A DNA stretch of 64,000 nucleotides from Rheinheimera sp. (GCF_030690345.1 NZ_JAUYGV010000007.1:434001-498000), one strand, 5' to 3'. Counted from the stretch's first letter, positions 7,129-16,584 are shown. Notes: generated by a model not told the origin, from the letters alone. A program made the numbers and translations.

Positions 7129-9081
7129 ATGCTGACTTGGTTATTGGGCTTACCGCGTTCGGTAAAACGACTCGTCTCTGTATGTGCAGATATGTTTTTT
7201 TTGATTACGTCGTTGTTTGCCGCTTATTTTCTAACACAGAATGATGTGCATACTAATGTGCCGCAAATAGCGTTGGCATTTTCTATTACCCTGCCGGTTA
7301 CCTTATTTATCTTTACCAAGCTGGGTTTATACCGCGCGGTAATCCGTTATATTGGTCAACATGCTTTGGGCGCGGTATTGGCCGGTATTGTCAGCAGTGC
7401 CTTTGTTTTGGCGCTGTTATTTGGCGTGTTTAATGTGCATGACAAAGGCAATCTGATTTTTGTTTATGCCATTTTGGCGCTGGTTACTTCCGGTGGTGTG
7501 CGTTTGCTGGCGCGGATGTTTTTGGTGCAGCGTAATAACGGCCATAAAGAGCGGGTACTAATATACGGCGCCGGCTCGTCGGGCCGGCAATTGGCTCACG
7601 CCCTGATGAATGGCGAGCAGTATCACCCTGTAATTTTTGTTGATGACGACACCACCTTACAGCGCTCAACCATTCTTGGTATTCCTGTCGGGGCGCCGGC
7701 GCAAATTACTGCTTTATTAAAAAATTACAATATCAGCCGTATTTTACTGGCGTTACCTTCAGCCAGCCGCGCCAGACGGCGTGAGGTATTAGATGCATTA
7801 GAAGAGTTGCCTATTCCGGTGCAGTCGATTCCGGGGATGAGTGATCTGGTAGACGGCTCGATGCGGATTGACGAGCTGCAGGATGTAAAGATAGAAGACT
7901 TACTAGGCCGCGACCCGGTAGCGCCGAAAGTAAAACTGATGCAAGCCAATATTCAGCACAAGGTGGTAATGGTAACCGGTGCCGGCGGCTCTATCGGCTC
8001 GGAACTATGCCGGCAAATTATTAATTGTGAACCCGCGGTTCTGGTGCTGTTTGAGCTATCCGAATTTGGTTTGTATAGCATAGAGCAGGAACTGGCTAAT
8101 ACCATTAGCCAGCGCGAGCTTGATATAAAGTTAATTCCGGTAATGGGCACTGTGCAGCGTAAAAACCGGCTGGAAACGGTAATGCAGGCGTTTAACGTGC
8201 AAACGGTTTACCACGCTGCGGCTTATAAACATGTGCCTTTGGTGGAATACAATGTGGTTGAAGGCGTGCGTAATAATGTGTTTGGTACCTGGTATGCTGC
8301 TGAGGCAGCAATTAACACCGGTGTTGAAACCTTTGTATTAATTTCTACCGATAAAGCGGTACGGCCAACCAATGTAATGGGCGCGTCGAAACGGCTGGCC
8401 GAGCTGGTATTACAGGCGCTGTCGCAAAGGCAAAATACCACGCGGTTTTGCATGGTGCGATTTGGTAATGTATTGGGCTCCAGCGGTTCGGTAGTGCCGC
8501 TGTTTCGCGAACAAATTCGCCGCGGTGGCCCGATAACGGTAACGCATAAAGATATTATCCGTTATTTTATGACGATTCCGGAGGCGGCGCAGTTAGTAAT
8601 TCAGGCCGGTGCTATGGGGCAGGGCGGTGATGTATTTGTACTGGATATGGGCGAACCGGTTAAAATTGCTGACCTGGCCAAGCGGATGGTCCACTTGATG
8701 GGGTTGGAAGTAAAAGACGATATACACCCCAACGGGGATATTGAAGTGCATTATTCCGGCTTAAGGCCAGGCGAAAAGCTATATGAAGAATTGCTGATTG
8801 GTGAAAGTGTGCGTGAGACCGCCCACCCGCGCATTATGGCCGCGGATGAAATATGCCTGAGCTGGGCCGAAATGGAAAGTTTGTTATTACGGCTGGATAC
8901 ACTGTGTGACAGTTTTGCGGTAGAGCAGATTATTGAGTTGATGCGTGCAGCACCAACCGGCTTTAGTTACAGCTGCGCCAGTAGTGACCTCGTGGTTAAA
9001 GCCGGTTGCGATAGCGGCGCCGATTCACCGCTGCTGGTGGTGCATACAGACCCTGTGCCGGCAAAAAAATATATTGCCTGA
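7129..9081 (+). CDS. Membrane nucleotide-sugar 4,6-dehydratase (WbpM/CapD/FlaA1-like)
   Basis: 650 aa inner-membrane protein. Four hydrophobic segments (about 15-35, 47-65, 80-100, 108-125) are followed by a first Rossmann-like domain (GAGSSGRQ at 147-153) and a catalytic SDR domain starting TGAGGSIGSE at 283. The active site has Ser406, and Met417 takes the usual Tyr position with Lys421 (NVMGASK), the MxxxK variant known from WbpM/FlaA1-type C6 dehydratases. Its likely substrate is UDP-GlcNAc, giving the 4-keto-6-deoxy sugar for QuiNAc/FucNAc or similar residues. The roughly 35-residue tail after SYSCASSD is not part of the core domain. It ends the first polysaccharide locus. Confidence 0.9.
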   Translation: MLTWLLGLPRSVKRLVSVCADMFFLITSLFAAYFLTQNDVHTNVPQIALAFSITLPVTLFIFTKLGLYRAVIRYIGQHALGAVLAGIVSSAFVLALLFGVFNVHDKGNLIFVYAILALVTSGGVRLLARMFLVQRNNGHKERVLIYGAGSSGRQLAHALMNGEQYHPVIFVDDDTTLQRSTILGIPVGAPAQITALLKNYNISRILLALPSASRARRREVLDALEELPIPVQSIPGMSDLVDGSMRIDELQDVKIEDLLGRDPVAPKVKLMQANIQHKVVMVTGAGGSIGSELCRQIINCEPAVLVLFELSEFGLYSIEQELANTISQRELDIKLIPVMGTVQRKNRLETVMQAFNVQTVYHAAAYKHVPLVEYNVVEGVRNNVFGTWYAAEAAINTGVETFVLISTDKAVRPTNVMGASKRLAELVLQALSQRQNTTRFCMVRFGNVLGSSGSVVPLFREQIRRGGPITVTHKDIIRYFMTIPEAAQLVIQAGAMGQGGDVFVLDMGEPVKIADLAKRMVHLMGLEVKDDIHPNGDIEVHYSGLRPGEKLYEELLIGESVRETAHPRIMAADEICLSWAEMESLLLRLDTLCDSFAVEQIIELMRAAPTGFSYSCASSDLVVKAGCDSGADSPLLVVHTDPVPAKKYIA

Positions 9082-9237
9082 CAAGTATTTATCGTTGAGG
9101 GTGGCGTAGCTGGTATTTTATTTATTTATTAGCTGTAAAAAAGTTATGTTTTTGTCGCTTTTCAGGTTGAGCTGAGCTTTTTTTTAGTTTAAGCTGCGTA
9201 CAAGTCTGAATTCAGGTTTCTTAATGAGGGAAATAGT

Positions 9238-9552
9238 ATGAAAAAATTAATTATTGCCGCTGCTGTACTGGCGTTGAGTGCCGGTGTTAATGCGCAAGAA
9301 AAAGAAGGTGGTTCAGGTACTATTGGTGGTGTAGCCACTACTACTGTAGCTGCCGGTGTTGTTGGTGTTGCGGTAGCTGCTGCGGTTATTTCTAATAACC
9401 GTGGTTCTTCTGTAACACCTCCGGAAGAAGTGCCTACCTGCGCCGATGGCCAGACTGGCCCGGTAAATGGCGTTTGTACCGGCACTACGGTTACTGGTAC
9501 AGGCACTACCACATCAACAGTAACTTTTACCGCTCCAGCTATCGGCGGTTAA
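9238..9552 (+). CDS. yjbE: Small exported Thr/Gly-rich protein (YjbE/GfcA-like)
   Basis: 104 aa. Signal peptide MKKLIIAAAVLALSAGVNAQ with cleavage after AxA-like NAQ. The mature part is small-residue rich: a TTTVAAGVVGVAVAAAVISNN hydrophobic stretch (about 35-55), a Pro-Glu segment, two cysteines (CADGQTG..GVC) and a Thr-rich end finishing PAIGG. Sequence identity to YjbE is not strong; the call rests on position as first gene before clear YjbF, YjbG and YjbH homologues, as in yjbEFGH and gfcABCD operons linked to exopolysaccharide or group 4 capsule export. AGGG precedes the ATG. A strong terminator follows directly, so it is likely made in excess of the downstream proteins. Confidence 0.7.
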   Translation: MKKLIIAAAVLALSAGVNAQEKEGGSGTIGGVATTTVAAGVVGVAVAAAVISNNRGSSVTPPEEVPTCADGQTGPVNGVCTGTTVTGTGTTTSTVTFTAPAIGG

Positions 9553-9560
9553 GTTTGTTG

Positions 9561-9596
9561 CAATAAAAAAGCCGCCTGCTGGCGGCTTTTTTATTG
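9561..9596 (+). terminator. Intergenic terminator/attenuator after yjbE
   Basis: Stem GCCGCC (9571-9576), loop TGCT, stem GGCGGC (9581-9586), then six T. The flanking CAATAAAAAA and TTTTTTATTG extend the pairing. It lies inside the operon, between yjbE and yjbF. Confidence 0.9.
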
Positions 9597-9640
9597 CTGT
9601 TTGTTTATTTGACTTAATATTCAGCAGGCATACATCTTTG

Positions 9641-10360
9641 ATGCTATTCGTTAGATCTGTTTTGGGCGGCCTGGTGCTGCTAACCCTTACCGGCTGCGCC
9701 GGTACTTATCACTCCTATATTGATAATTTGCAGTTAGCCTTTGCTAAAGCTGAAGACGCGGACCTGAGTCTGGAAGAGGTTATCAACGCGCCGTCAGATT
9801 TACTATATGTGCAACACGGCGAGCGGCCTGTTGCCGCTATGGCGTTATTTAAAGTAGAGGCCGGCCAGCATAAGTGGGTGTCGGCAGATAAAGCGATGCT
9901 GATAATGCAACAGGGGCGCTTGGTGCGTACTCTGGGCTTTAGCAATGATTTGTTGTACCTGACGAATACTGTAAGCGACCCCGTTCAAAAGCATAATACG
10001 ATTCGACCTGACAGTAGTTGGTTGCGATTAGCGGATTGGCAAAGCGGTGAATACGGCTATGCGTTGCGTTCACGGTTTGAAGTGCTACCGGCACAAGAGG
10101 TAAGTTTCTTTCAGCAAAAGCTAACCACGACGCTGGTAGTAGAGTATGTGCAGTACGAAGACGATGCCAATTATTTGCGCTTTGACAATAGCTGGAAAAA
10201 TTACTTCTGGTTTGATACTGCATCCGGCACTTTAATTAGAAGTGAACAGACTCTGGCGCCATTTGGCGCGCCAATAACCATGACTTATATCAGCCGGATT
10301 GCCCGCTTAGTGTCGGCTGGGGATCAAACTACTGCTCAGGTGTACAGTGATGAGAAGTAA
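9641..10360 (+). CDS. yjbF: YjbF/GfcB family outer-membrane lipoprotein
   Basis: 239 aa. The N-terminal signal ends in the lipobox LTGC (Cys about 20), so it is a predicted lipoprotein; the residue after Cys is Ala, compatible with outer-membrane sorting. The rest fits the YjbF/GfcB group 4 capsule family (VKAEDADLSLEEV-like start, NAPSDLLYVQHGERPVAAMAL in parts, YTFWFD-like end). The ATG at 9641 is preferred over the TTG three bases before. It probably acts at the outer membrane with YjbG and YjbH in polysaccharide secretion. The stop overlaps the next gene's start region, indicating coupling. Confidence 0.8.
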   Translation: MLFVRSVLGGLVLLTLTGCAGTYHSYIDNLQLAFAKAEDADLSLEEVINAPSDLLYVQHGERPVAAMALFKVEAGQHKWVSADKAMLIMQQGRLVRTLGFSNDLLYLTNTVSDPVQKHNTIRPDSSWLRLADWQSGEYGYALRSRFEVLPAQEVSFFQQKLTTTLVVEYVQYEDDANYLRFDNSWKNYFWFDTASGTLIRSEQTLAPFGAPITMTYISRIARLVSAGDQTTAQVYSDEK

Positions 10361-11096
10361 AATGAAATTCAGTACAGCACTGTTATGTAGTGGTTTGCTA
10401 TTAACCGCTGCCGCAGAATCAGCTGTTAGTGTCATTATTAATGACACCAGCTATCAGTTCGCAACCAACCCAAGATTAAGTGAGGTGTTGGCGCCGGCTG
10501 CGTTAACATCAGTGTGGTATTGGCCTGCCTCGGCGCTGTTTAAGCTTGACAGCAATAAACCTGAGCAATTACGCCAGCAGTTATTACAACAGATAGCAGA
10601 GTTAAAACTGCACAATGCGACCGACAGTGATTTAGTGTTTACGTTGCAGTCGTTGGAGCGTCAGTTAGTATCATGGCGTTTAGCGCAACGTATTTTATTG
10701 CCAATAGACTATGACTTTGCCAGAACACGACCGGAGTTAAACCCGCGTTTTGACGATGGCGCTTATTTATTACAGTTAAAGCTACGGCCAAACCATGTGC
10801 ATATATTTGGTGCCGTTAGCTCTGGCACCAGGGTGCCACATCGTGGTGCCGTTGCAGCTGCCGAGTATATGGTATCGGTAGAGCCGACACCTTTAGCCAA
10901 GGTAGATGAGGTGATGTTGGTGCAGCCGGATGGCAAAGTACAAACAGTTGGGGTGAGCTACTGGAACCGCACTCATATTGAAGCTATGCCCGGTGCACAA
11001 ATTTTTATACCACTGCAAAGTAGATTATTTAATTCGCAGCTGGAAATACTAAATCAGCGGTTGCTTGAGCTTGCGATTCACAGGGTGTTGTCATGA
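10350..11096 (+). CDS. yjbG: Capsule biosynthesis GfcC/YjbG-like periplasmic protein
   Basis: 248 aa, the usual YjbG length (about 245). Signal peptide around MKFSTALLCSGLLLTAAAESA. The mature protein has the GfcC-type layout: VIINDTSYQFATNPRLSEVL, WYWPASALFKLD, then a second part with LRPNHVHIFGAV and the C-terminal PQDGKV-like VQPDGKVQTVGVSYWNRTHIEAMPGAQIFIPL, split here, with beta-grasp-like features. Starts at 10350 or 10362 (both ATG) are possible; AGAAG before 10362 makes that second start credible. It overlaps yjbF and shares ATGA with yjbH, so translation is coupled. Periplasmic role in exopolysaccharide export is inferred from the family. Confidence 0.8.
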   Translation: MRSKMKFSTALLCSGLLLTAAAESAVSVIINDTSYQFATNPRLSEVLAPAALTSVWYWPASALFKLDSNKPEQLRQQLLQQIAELKLHNATDSDLVFTLQSLERQLVSWRLAQRILLPIDYDFARTRPELNPRFDDGAYLLQLKLRPNHVHIFGAVSSGTRVPHRGAVAAAEYMVSVEPTPLAKVDEVMLVQPDGKVQTVGVSYWNRTHIEAMPGAQIFIPLQSRLFNSQLEILNQRLLELAIHRVLS

Positions 11097-13201
11097 CTGC
11101 AGTGCGTATTGCGTTTTTATTATCTTTAATTAGTTTTGGGCTACAACCGGCGATAGCAAAGGCGGCTGACAGCAACAGCTGGCAGCAGGCGCCATCTGGA
11201 GTATCGCAAATGGCACACGGTGGAGTCGGTTTAATTCAGACGCCTACTGCGCGCATGGCGCCGGCCGGTGATTTATCGATTAATTACACCGACAACGAGG
11301 AATATCGCTTGTGGTCGGTGAGTATTCAGTTATTTGACTGGATGGAATCAACGGTGCGTTATACCGATGTGCGCACCAGGCTGTATAGCGATGATCCGAA
11401 TTTTAGCGGTGACCAGACACTAAAAGATAAAGGTATAGACGTTAAGTTTCGTTTGCTGCAAGAGAGTACCTATTTGCCGCAAGTGTCGGTGGGCTTCAGA
11501 GACTTTGGCGGCACCGGTTTTTTTGAAAGCGAATTTATTGCGTTAAGTAAGCAATGGGGCAACTTTGACTTTCACCTTGGGATGGGCTGGGGCTATTTAG
11601 GCAACGGTGCCAATACCAGTAACCCGTTTTGTGAAATTAAAGACAGTTTTTGTGATAGACCTCAAGGGACGTTGGGCCGAGGTGGTAAGATCAGCTACAC
11701 AAAGTTTTTTAAGGGCCCGGCCTCATTATTTGGTGGTGTGGAATACCAAACTCCCTGGCAGCCACTACGCTTAAAGCTGGAGTACGAAGGCAATGATTAC
11801 CAAAACGACAGAGCCGGTGATTTGCTGCAGGACAGCAACTGGAATATCGGCGCGGTGTACCGTTGGGGCAATTTTAACTTTGATGTGAACTACCAGCGTG
11901 GTAACACCTTGGGTTTTGGTGTGCATTATGCAATGAATTTACATAGCGCCACACAGCTAAAAATTAAGCCGCCGCTGCGGGAGATTCCGCAGCAGCTCGA
12001 TAGTGTTAAGCAGATCACTGACCGGGATGCTTTACCCCGGGCGCTTTATCGCGAAGCGGGTTTTGCTTTATTAACGTCACATATGACTGACGATGAGTTT
12101 GTACTTTATGGCCAGCAAGTGGCGTATCGCGATCACGATGAGGCGATTGAGCGTATCGGCCGGATTTTAGTTACCGAAGTACCCGCCAATATTAAGACAT
12201 ACCGTATTGTGACCTACTCCGGCAATTTGCCAATGGTAGAAACTGTGGTGCATGCTGAACAGTTTATTGCGGCAGCCCGTTATGACTCGTTACGTAGTGA
12301 TATAACATCCACCTATGTGCGTCAGCAGCCGGAGCCGCGCACGCTGGGTTTTACCAGTATGCCGGCACAAAGTGGTTTCTACACAGGGGCAGAAACATTT
12401 TGGATCCAAACCTTTGGTAACCCTGAAGCGTTTTATATGTACCAGGGAGGGGTATTTGCCAATGTCGGCTACCGGTTAAACAGTAGTCTCAGTGTTAACG
12501 GTACAGCTAAGATTACGTTGTTGGAAAACTTTGATAAGTTTAATTTTAAAGTGGACAACCAGGCGACACCTTTGCCAAGGGTGAGAACTTATATCCGCGA
12601 GTATGTAACCGGCAATACTTTATCGATGGAAAACTTGTATTTGCAATGGCAGGATCAGATAGCGCCGGATATTTATGCCCAAGCCTATGGCGGTTATCTG
12701 GAGACGATGTTTGGTGGTGTTGGTGGCGAAATGCTGTACCGTCCGGTGGACTCCGATTTTGCTATTGGTTTTGATCTGAACTACGTGCAACAGCGCTCGT
12801 ACGAGAACGATTTTGACTTTTTTGATTATAAGACCTTTACCGGCCACGTTAATGTGTATTGGAAACCGGCGTTTTTACCTGACACTCAGTTGACCTTTAA
12901 TATTGGCCAGTTTTTGGCGAAGGATAAAGGCGTAAACGTGGATTTTGCCAAACGCTTTGACAGCGGTATTGTAGTGGGGGCTTATGCTGCTATTACTGAT
13001 GTTTCGTCGTCAGACTATGGTGAAGGTAGTTTTACCAAAGGGTTTTATTTATCGATCCCATTTGACTTATTCTCGTTACGGCCATCCAAAGGCAGGGGAC
13101 GTTTGCCTTGGATCCCGATTGCGCGTGATGGTGGTCAGCCACTGAACCGACCTGCAACGTTAATTGATGCAACCGAGCAACGCTCACCGTTCTACGATTA
13201 A
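11093..13201 (+). CDS. yjbH: YjbH/GfcD outer-membrane beta-barrel protein
   Basis: 702 aa, matching YjbH (about 698 aa). Signal peptide to about residue 25 (..QPAIAKAA), then GGVGLIQTPTARMAPAGDLSINY, which is the standard YjbH opening, and many alternating amphipathic strands rich in aromatic residues (DYQNDRAGDLL, NFNFDVNYQRGN, FTGHVNVYWKP). Recent structural predictions place two barrels in this family; here I only see the strand pattern. It is probably the outer-membrane exit component for the polysaccharide. It shares ATGA with yjbG and is followed by a bidirectional terminator. Confidence 0.88.
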   Translation: MTAVRIAFLLSLISFGLQPAIAKAADSNSWQQAPSGVSQMAHGGVGLIQTPTARMAPAGDLSINYTDNEEYRLWSVSIQLFDWMESTVRYTDVRTRLYSDDPNFSGDQTLKDKGIDVKFRLLQESTYLPQVSVGFRDFGGTGFFESEFIALSKQWGNFDFHLGMGWGYLGNGANTSNPFCEIKDSFCDRPQGTLGRGGKISYTKFFKGPASLFGGVEYQTPWQPLRLKLEYEGNDYQNDRAGDLLQDSNWNIGAVYRWGNFNFDVNYQRGNTLGFGVHYAMNLHSATQLKIKPPLREIPQQLDSVKQITDRDALPRALYREAGFALLTSHMTDDEFVLYGQQVAYRDHDEAIERIGRILVTEVPANIKTYRIVTYSGNLPMVETVVHAEQFIAAARYDSLRSDITSTYVRQQPEPRTLGFTSMPAQSGFYTGAETFWIQTFGNPEAFYMYQGGVFANVGYRLNSSLSVNGTAKITLLENFDKFNFKVDNQATPLPRVRTYIREYVTGNTLSMENLYLQWQDQIAPDIYAQAYGGYLETMFGGVGGEMLYRPVDSDFAIGFDLNYVQQRSYENDFDFFDYKTFTGHVNVYWKPAFLPDTQLTFNIGQFLAKDKGVNVDFAKRFDSGIVVGAYAAITDVSSSDYGEGSFTKGFYLSIPFDLFSLRPSKGRGRLPWIPIARDGGQPLNRPATLIDATEQRSPFYD

Positions 13202-13220
13202 CCGATCTGCAAAATGAAAA

Positions 13221-13248
13221 AGGGCAGCTTATTAGCTGCCCTTTTTTT
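13221..13248. terminator. Bidirectional terminator between yjbH and diguanylate cyclase
   Basis: AGGGCAGCT (13221-13229), loop TATT, AGCTGCCCT (13234-13242) with A-rich and T-rich flanks, serving both convergent genes. It overlaps the last codons of the diguanylate cyclase (stop at 13232-13234). Confidence 0.9.
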
Positions 13249-14764
13249 CGCATGGCATAAGCTGATTTCTGCCGCTATCTTTGGCTTTATACAACGCACT
13301 GTCGGCAGCTTGAATGAGTTGCTCTGCACTGCTGTTTTTATCCGGTATTTGGCTGCAATAACCAATACTAAGTGTTAGCAGTTTACTGACGCCGGAATGC
13401 TGATGCCGGATAGCCAAGGCGTTTAGCTGCTGTTGGATTTTCTCTGCGATCTGCTGACAAGCTGCTTCATCACTGCCCGGTAAGATAACCGCAAACTCCT
13501 CACCGCCGTAGCGGGCGGCAAGTTCACCCTGACGCTTTAACAGCCCGGGCAGTAGCTGCGCCACTTGCTGTAGCGCCTGATCGCCGGCCTGGTGGCCGTA
13601 GTGGTCGTTGTAGGCTTTAAAGTGGTCAATATCCAGCAACAATAAGCCCAGCGATATTTGATGCCGTGCGCAGCGCTGTAGCTCTTGCTGCAGTTTGGTA
13701 TCAAAGTTACGCCGGTTGGCGATGCCGGTTAAGCCATCCTGCAACGCTTGCTGCTGCAATTCGGCATTGGCCTGTTGCAGTTGCAGTTGTATTTGCTGCA
13801 GTGAACGGCGGTAACTGACGTTTTGCAGCGTATTAGCCAGCATTTCGCCCACCAGTTTTAACCGGCGCAGGTCGTTACTGGTCCAGTTACGCTGGCGCGA
13901 TACCATGTCACAACCGACAAAGCCGATAAGTGCATCGCCGGCCAGCATGGCACAACACAGCACAGACTGAATATCTTCAGCATTAAATTCCTGTTGCTCT
14001 GCTGCAGCTTCCGTTGGCAGTTCGGCGACGTTATTCACTGCAAACACCAGGTTTTGCTGGATTTCGCGGTAGAAATACGGCAACGCCTGGCGCGGGATCT
14101 GTTGTAAAGACGCTTTGTGGCTGCTGATACCGCTACGCACCCATTCATGGGTATTGCTCATCTCAGTGATCTTGGCGTTAAACTGAAATACGTAGCTGCG
14201 GTCGGCGTGGCAAAATTCGCCGACAGCTGCCAGTGCATCTTCAATATGCTGGTCCAGTTCGTCATCCTGCACGTTGATTAATTCAGTTGAGATCAGTGAT
14301 ATTAGTTTGTCGAATGCCAGGGCTTCTTCTAATTCACTGATGTCCGGCGCAGGGTAGTTGTTATCCGGCAGCACAGCAGGGCTGTTGCTGTTGTCGGTTT
14401 CCAGAGTGATAAGCACGCTGGTGTGCAGGGTAAAGGACAGCGAGATTAACCTGCTGCGCAGCAACATATTTTGTGCCGGCTCGCCGGCCAGCAGCAGGGG
14501 CTGTGTAAGTTCAGTGCCGCTTAATGCCAGCAGCAAAGGGTTGTGCAGCAAATCGTATGGGGTTTGCGTGTCGCGGCTAAGCAGTCGCAGTTGCTGGACG
14601 TCAGATAAGGTTAACGCATGCTCTGTCAGCGGCGGGTTAAACAACTGCAAAGCGGCGCGGTTGGCCAAAATACGGCTTCGGGCGTGCTCTTTATACAGCA
14701 CAGCTATGGGCAGGGCGTCGATAATGGCCCAGAAATGCGGCAGGGCAACAGCGTTATCTGACAT
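13232..14764 (-). CDS. Diguanylate cyclase with PAS-like and GAF domains
   Basis: 510 aa soluble protein (no TM segment seen). N-terminal PAS-like region (about 5-120, FWAIIDALPIAVLYKEHARSRILANRAALQLF in parts), GAF domain about 150-310 (EFCHADRSYVFQF, MLAGDALIGFVGCD), a Gln-rich coiled coil about 315-345, then GGDEF domain 345-505 with DGLTGIANRRNFD and an intact GGEEF at 420-424, so it should make c-di-GMP. The RxxD inhibitory site is RQGE here (Asp to Glu), so product inhibition may be altered. Its likely targets in this window are the polysaccharide systems and LapD, by inference. Confidence 0.9.
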   Translation of the reverse strand: MSDNAVALPHFWAIIDALPIAVLYKEHARSRILANRAALQLFNPPLTEHALTLSDVQQLRLLSRDTQTPYDLLHNPLLLALSGTELTQPLLLAGEPAQNMLLRSRLISLSFTLHTSVLITLETDNSNSPAVLPDNNYPAPDISELEEALAFDKLISLISTELINVQDDELDQHIEDALAAVGEFCHADRSYVFQFNAKITEMSNTHEWVRSGISSHKASLQQIPRQALPYFYREIQQNLVFAVNNVAELPTEAAAEQQEFNAEDIQSVLCCAMLAGDALIGFVGCDMVSRQRNWTSNDLRRLKLVGEMLANTLQNVSYRRSLQQIQLQLQQANAELQQQALQDGLTGIANRRNFDTKLQQELQRCARHQISLGLLLLDIDHFKAYNDHYGHQAGDQALQQVAQLLPGLLKRQGELAARYGGEEFAVILPGSDEAACQQIAEKIQQQLNALAIRHQHSGVSKLLTLSIGYCSQIPDKNSSAEQLIQAADSALYKAKDSGRNQLMPCEKKGS

Positions 14765-14829
14765 AGTGCTCTCAGGTTAGTGATGAGCTTTTACTATAAC
14801 GGATTTGGCCGTATTGGCAAAAAAGCGGC

Positions 14830-15846
14830 TTAAGCCCAGAGTGATTTACTCAGCGCGGCTATGTTGTCCGGTGTGTCTTGCAGTAACCAGTCACAAATGG
14901 CGCTGGCCACATTAGGGTATTGTACGGTATTAGTATTGGCCGGCGCACTGAGCCAATTAGCAATAATATTGCTGCTGAGCTGATTGCTGCGGCTGGCCAG
15001 TTGCAACTGCTGCAGTGCCAGGGCGTTGGACTCCTGCTCCATCTGGCCATGCAGCGGCTTTACCATGATCTGCTTTTGCAACTGCAGCGCTTCGCTTATC
15101 AGCTCGAACCCGGCGTTGCTGAGCACATGGCTGCAACTGGCCAAATCGGCTTTAAACGGTGCCAGTGCCGGTGGATGAGTGTGGATATGACCAAGCTCAG
15201 CTTTGCTTAAACCCGGGCCGTACAGATGAAAGCGGTATTCACTAAGCGGGGTGAGCATAGCGATAACCTGTTGCTGATCTTCAAAGGGTAAGTACACCAG
15301 CACTTTATTCGCTGCAACTTCCGTGTTGTGTTCAGCTTCGTCGATAATGGGCGGCAGGATAGGTTGGTTAAAATGATGCCAATGCAGGCCCAGCTGATAC
15401 TGCGCCGGAGCAAAGTGCTTAAACACCAGCTTGCTCATCAGGTTGGCGTGTTCCATCGGGATATCGTGTAAAAAAGCGTACTGATGGCCGATGGCAATGC
15501 TGTGCTTATTCTGCTGTTTGGCTGCCTGAGCGGTTACAGGTTCAAAATCGGTGAGTACCAGGTCGTAACCGGTTAAGTCCAGCGCCTTGATATCCTGTTG
15601 CAGGGTACGGATTTGCGCCTGCCAAAAGCTTTGCCAGTAGTTAACCCTGCCGTTTTGCGTGACAAAAGTTAAGCCGCGTTTTAGCTGATAGTTGCCAAAC
15701 TGCTGCATATCAAACAGTTGGTCGCCGGGGCGGCCGGAGAAGAGGTAATCTACCTGCACGCCGGCTTTCGCCAGATACTTCCCCATGGCGCGGGCCCGGC
15801 TGATATGTCCATTTCCTGTTGCCTGCACACCATAGAGAATTTTCAT
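14830..15846 (-). CDS. MJ1255/VC2487 family glycosyltransferase
   Basis: 338 aa GT-B type protein. The N-terminus MKILYGVQATGNGHISRARAM is the signature start of the MJ1255/VC2487 family, with GRPGDQLFD and GLTFVTQNG following, and a C-terminal part with LSNAGFELISEALQLQKQIMVKPL (two parts) and the E/Q-rich QMEQESNALALQ helix that resembles MurG-type donor sites. The true substrate is unknown. It starts 3 bases after the tdk stop, so both belong to one transcript. Confidence 0.82.
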   Translation of the reverse strand: MKILYGVQATGNGHISRARAMGKYLAKAGVQVDYLFSGRPGDQLFDMQQFGNYQLKRGLTFVTQNGRVNYWQSFWQAQIRTLQQDIKALDLTGYDLVLTDFEPVTAQAAKQQNKHSIAIGHQYAFLHDIPMEHANLMSKLVFKHFAPAQYQLGLHWHHFNQPILPPIIDEAEHNTEVAANKVLVYLPFEDQQQVIAMLTPLSEYRFHLYGPGLSKAELGHIHTHPPALAPFKADLASCSHVLSNAGFELISEALQLQKQIMVKPLHGQMEQESNALALQQLQLASRSNQLSSNIIANWLSAPANTNTVQYPNVASAICDWLLQDTPDNIAALSKSLWA

Positions 15847-15849
15847 TTG

Positions 15850-16443
15850 TTACTCCGTTTGTTTATCCTGCCAAACCAGTGCTTTAAAATGCTCGCGACA
15901 CATAGAGACATAACTTTCATTGCCACCTATTTGCACTTGCGAGCCGGTAGTGGCTGCGTTGCCGTGTTCATCCAGCCTGACCACAAAGTTAGCTTTGCGG
16001 CCACAGTGGCAGATGGTTTTCAGTTCGACTAATTTATCCGCCCAGGCTAACAGCGCTTCGCTGCCGGCGAAGGTTTCCCCTAAAAAGTCGGTGCGCAGGC
16101 CAAAGGCCAACACCGGTATATTTAATTTATCTACTACATCGGTTAGCTGGCGCACCTGGCCTTTGGATAAAAACTGTGCTTCGTCTATTAGTACGCAATC
16201 CAGCCGCCCTTGCGTTTTAAGCTGCTGCACATGATTGATAAAGTTAAAGCTGTTATCAAAAATATGCGCATCCATTGCCAAACCGATACGCGAGCTTACC
16301 TTACCCAAGCCAAAACGGTTATCCAGTGCGGCGGTGTAAATAGCCACTGTCATACCTCTTTCCTGATAGTTATACGCACTTTGCAGTAAGGAGGTTGATT
16401 TACCGGCGTTCATTGCCGAGTAGTAAAAATATAATTGCGCCAT
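15850..16443 (-). CDS. tdk: Thymidine kinase (type II)
   Basis: 197 aa cytosolic enzyme phosphorylating deoxythymidine with ATP in pyrimidine salvage. The start is [16 protein letters not shown] at 16443, not the longer open frame, because this is nearly identical to the E. coli Tdk N-terminus. Seen: P-loop MNAGKST (residues 11-17), Walker B-like VLIDEAQFL near 85, and the lid/zinc region with cysteines [12 protein letters not shown] near 150 and a C-terminal CREHF. Length agrees with the family. It heads a short operon with the MJ1255-family glycosyltransferase. Confidence 0.95.
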   Translation of the reverse strand: MAQLYFYYSAMNAGKSTSLLQSAYNYQERGMTVAIYTAALDNRFGLGKVSSRIGLAMDAHIFDNSFNFINHVQQLKTQGRLDCVLIDEAQFLSKGQVRQLTDVVDKLNIPVLAFGLRTDFLGETFAGSEALLAWADKLVELKTICHCGRKANFVVRLDEHGNAATTGSQVQIGGNESYVSMCREHFKALVWQDKQTE

Positions 16444-16584
16444 AGTATCGCTCTGCAAAAAAATACGACGCAGTATAACAACATCACTGGCTGAAATATA
16501 AAGGCCTGACATGACAAAATTAAGACACTGGCATCTTTGGCCGCGCTGCATTAAGCTCTGAGCGGATTAAATCAGGAGAATAAA

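Noticed and set aside
14358..14780. 140 aa open frame on + strand opposite the diguanylate cyclase
   Set aside because: Ser/Cys-rich shadow of a well-supported gene; no ribosome-binding site or family.
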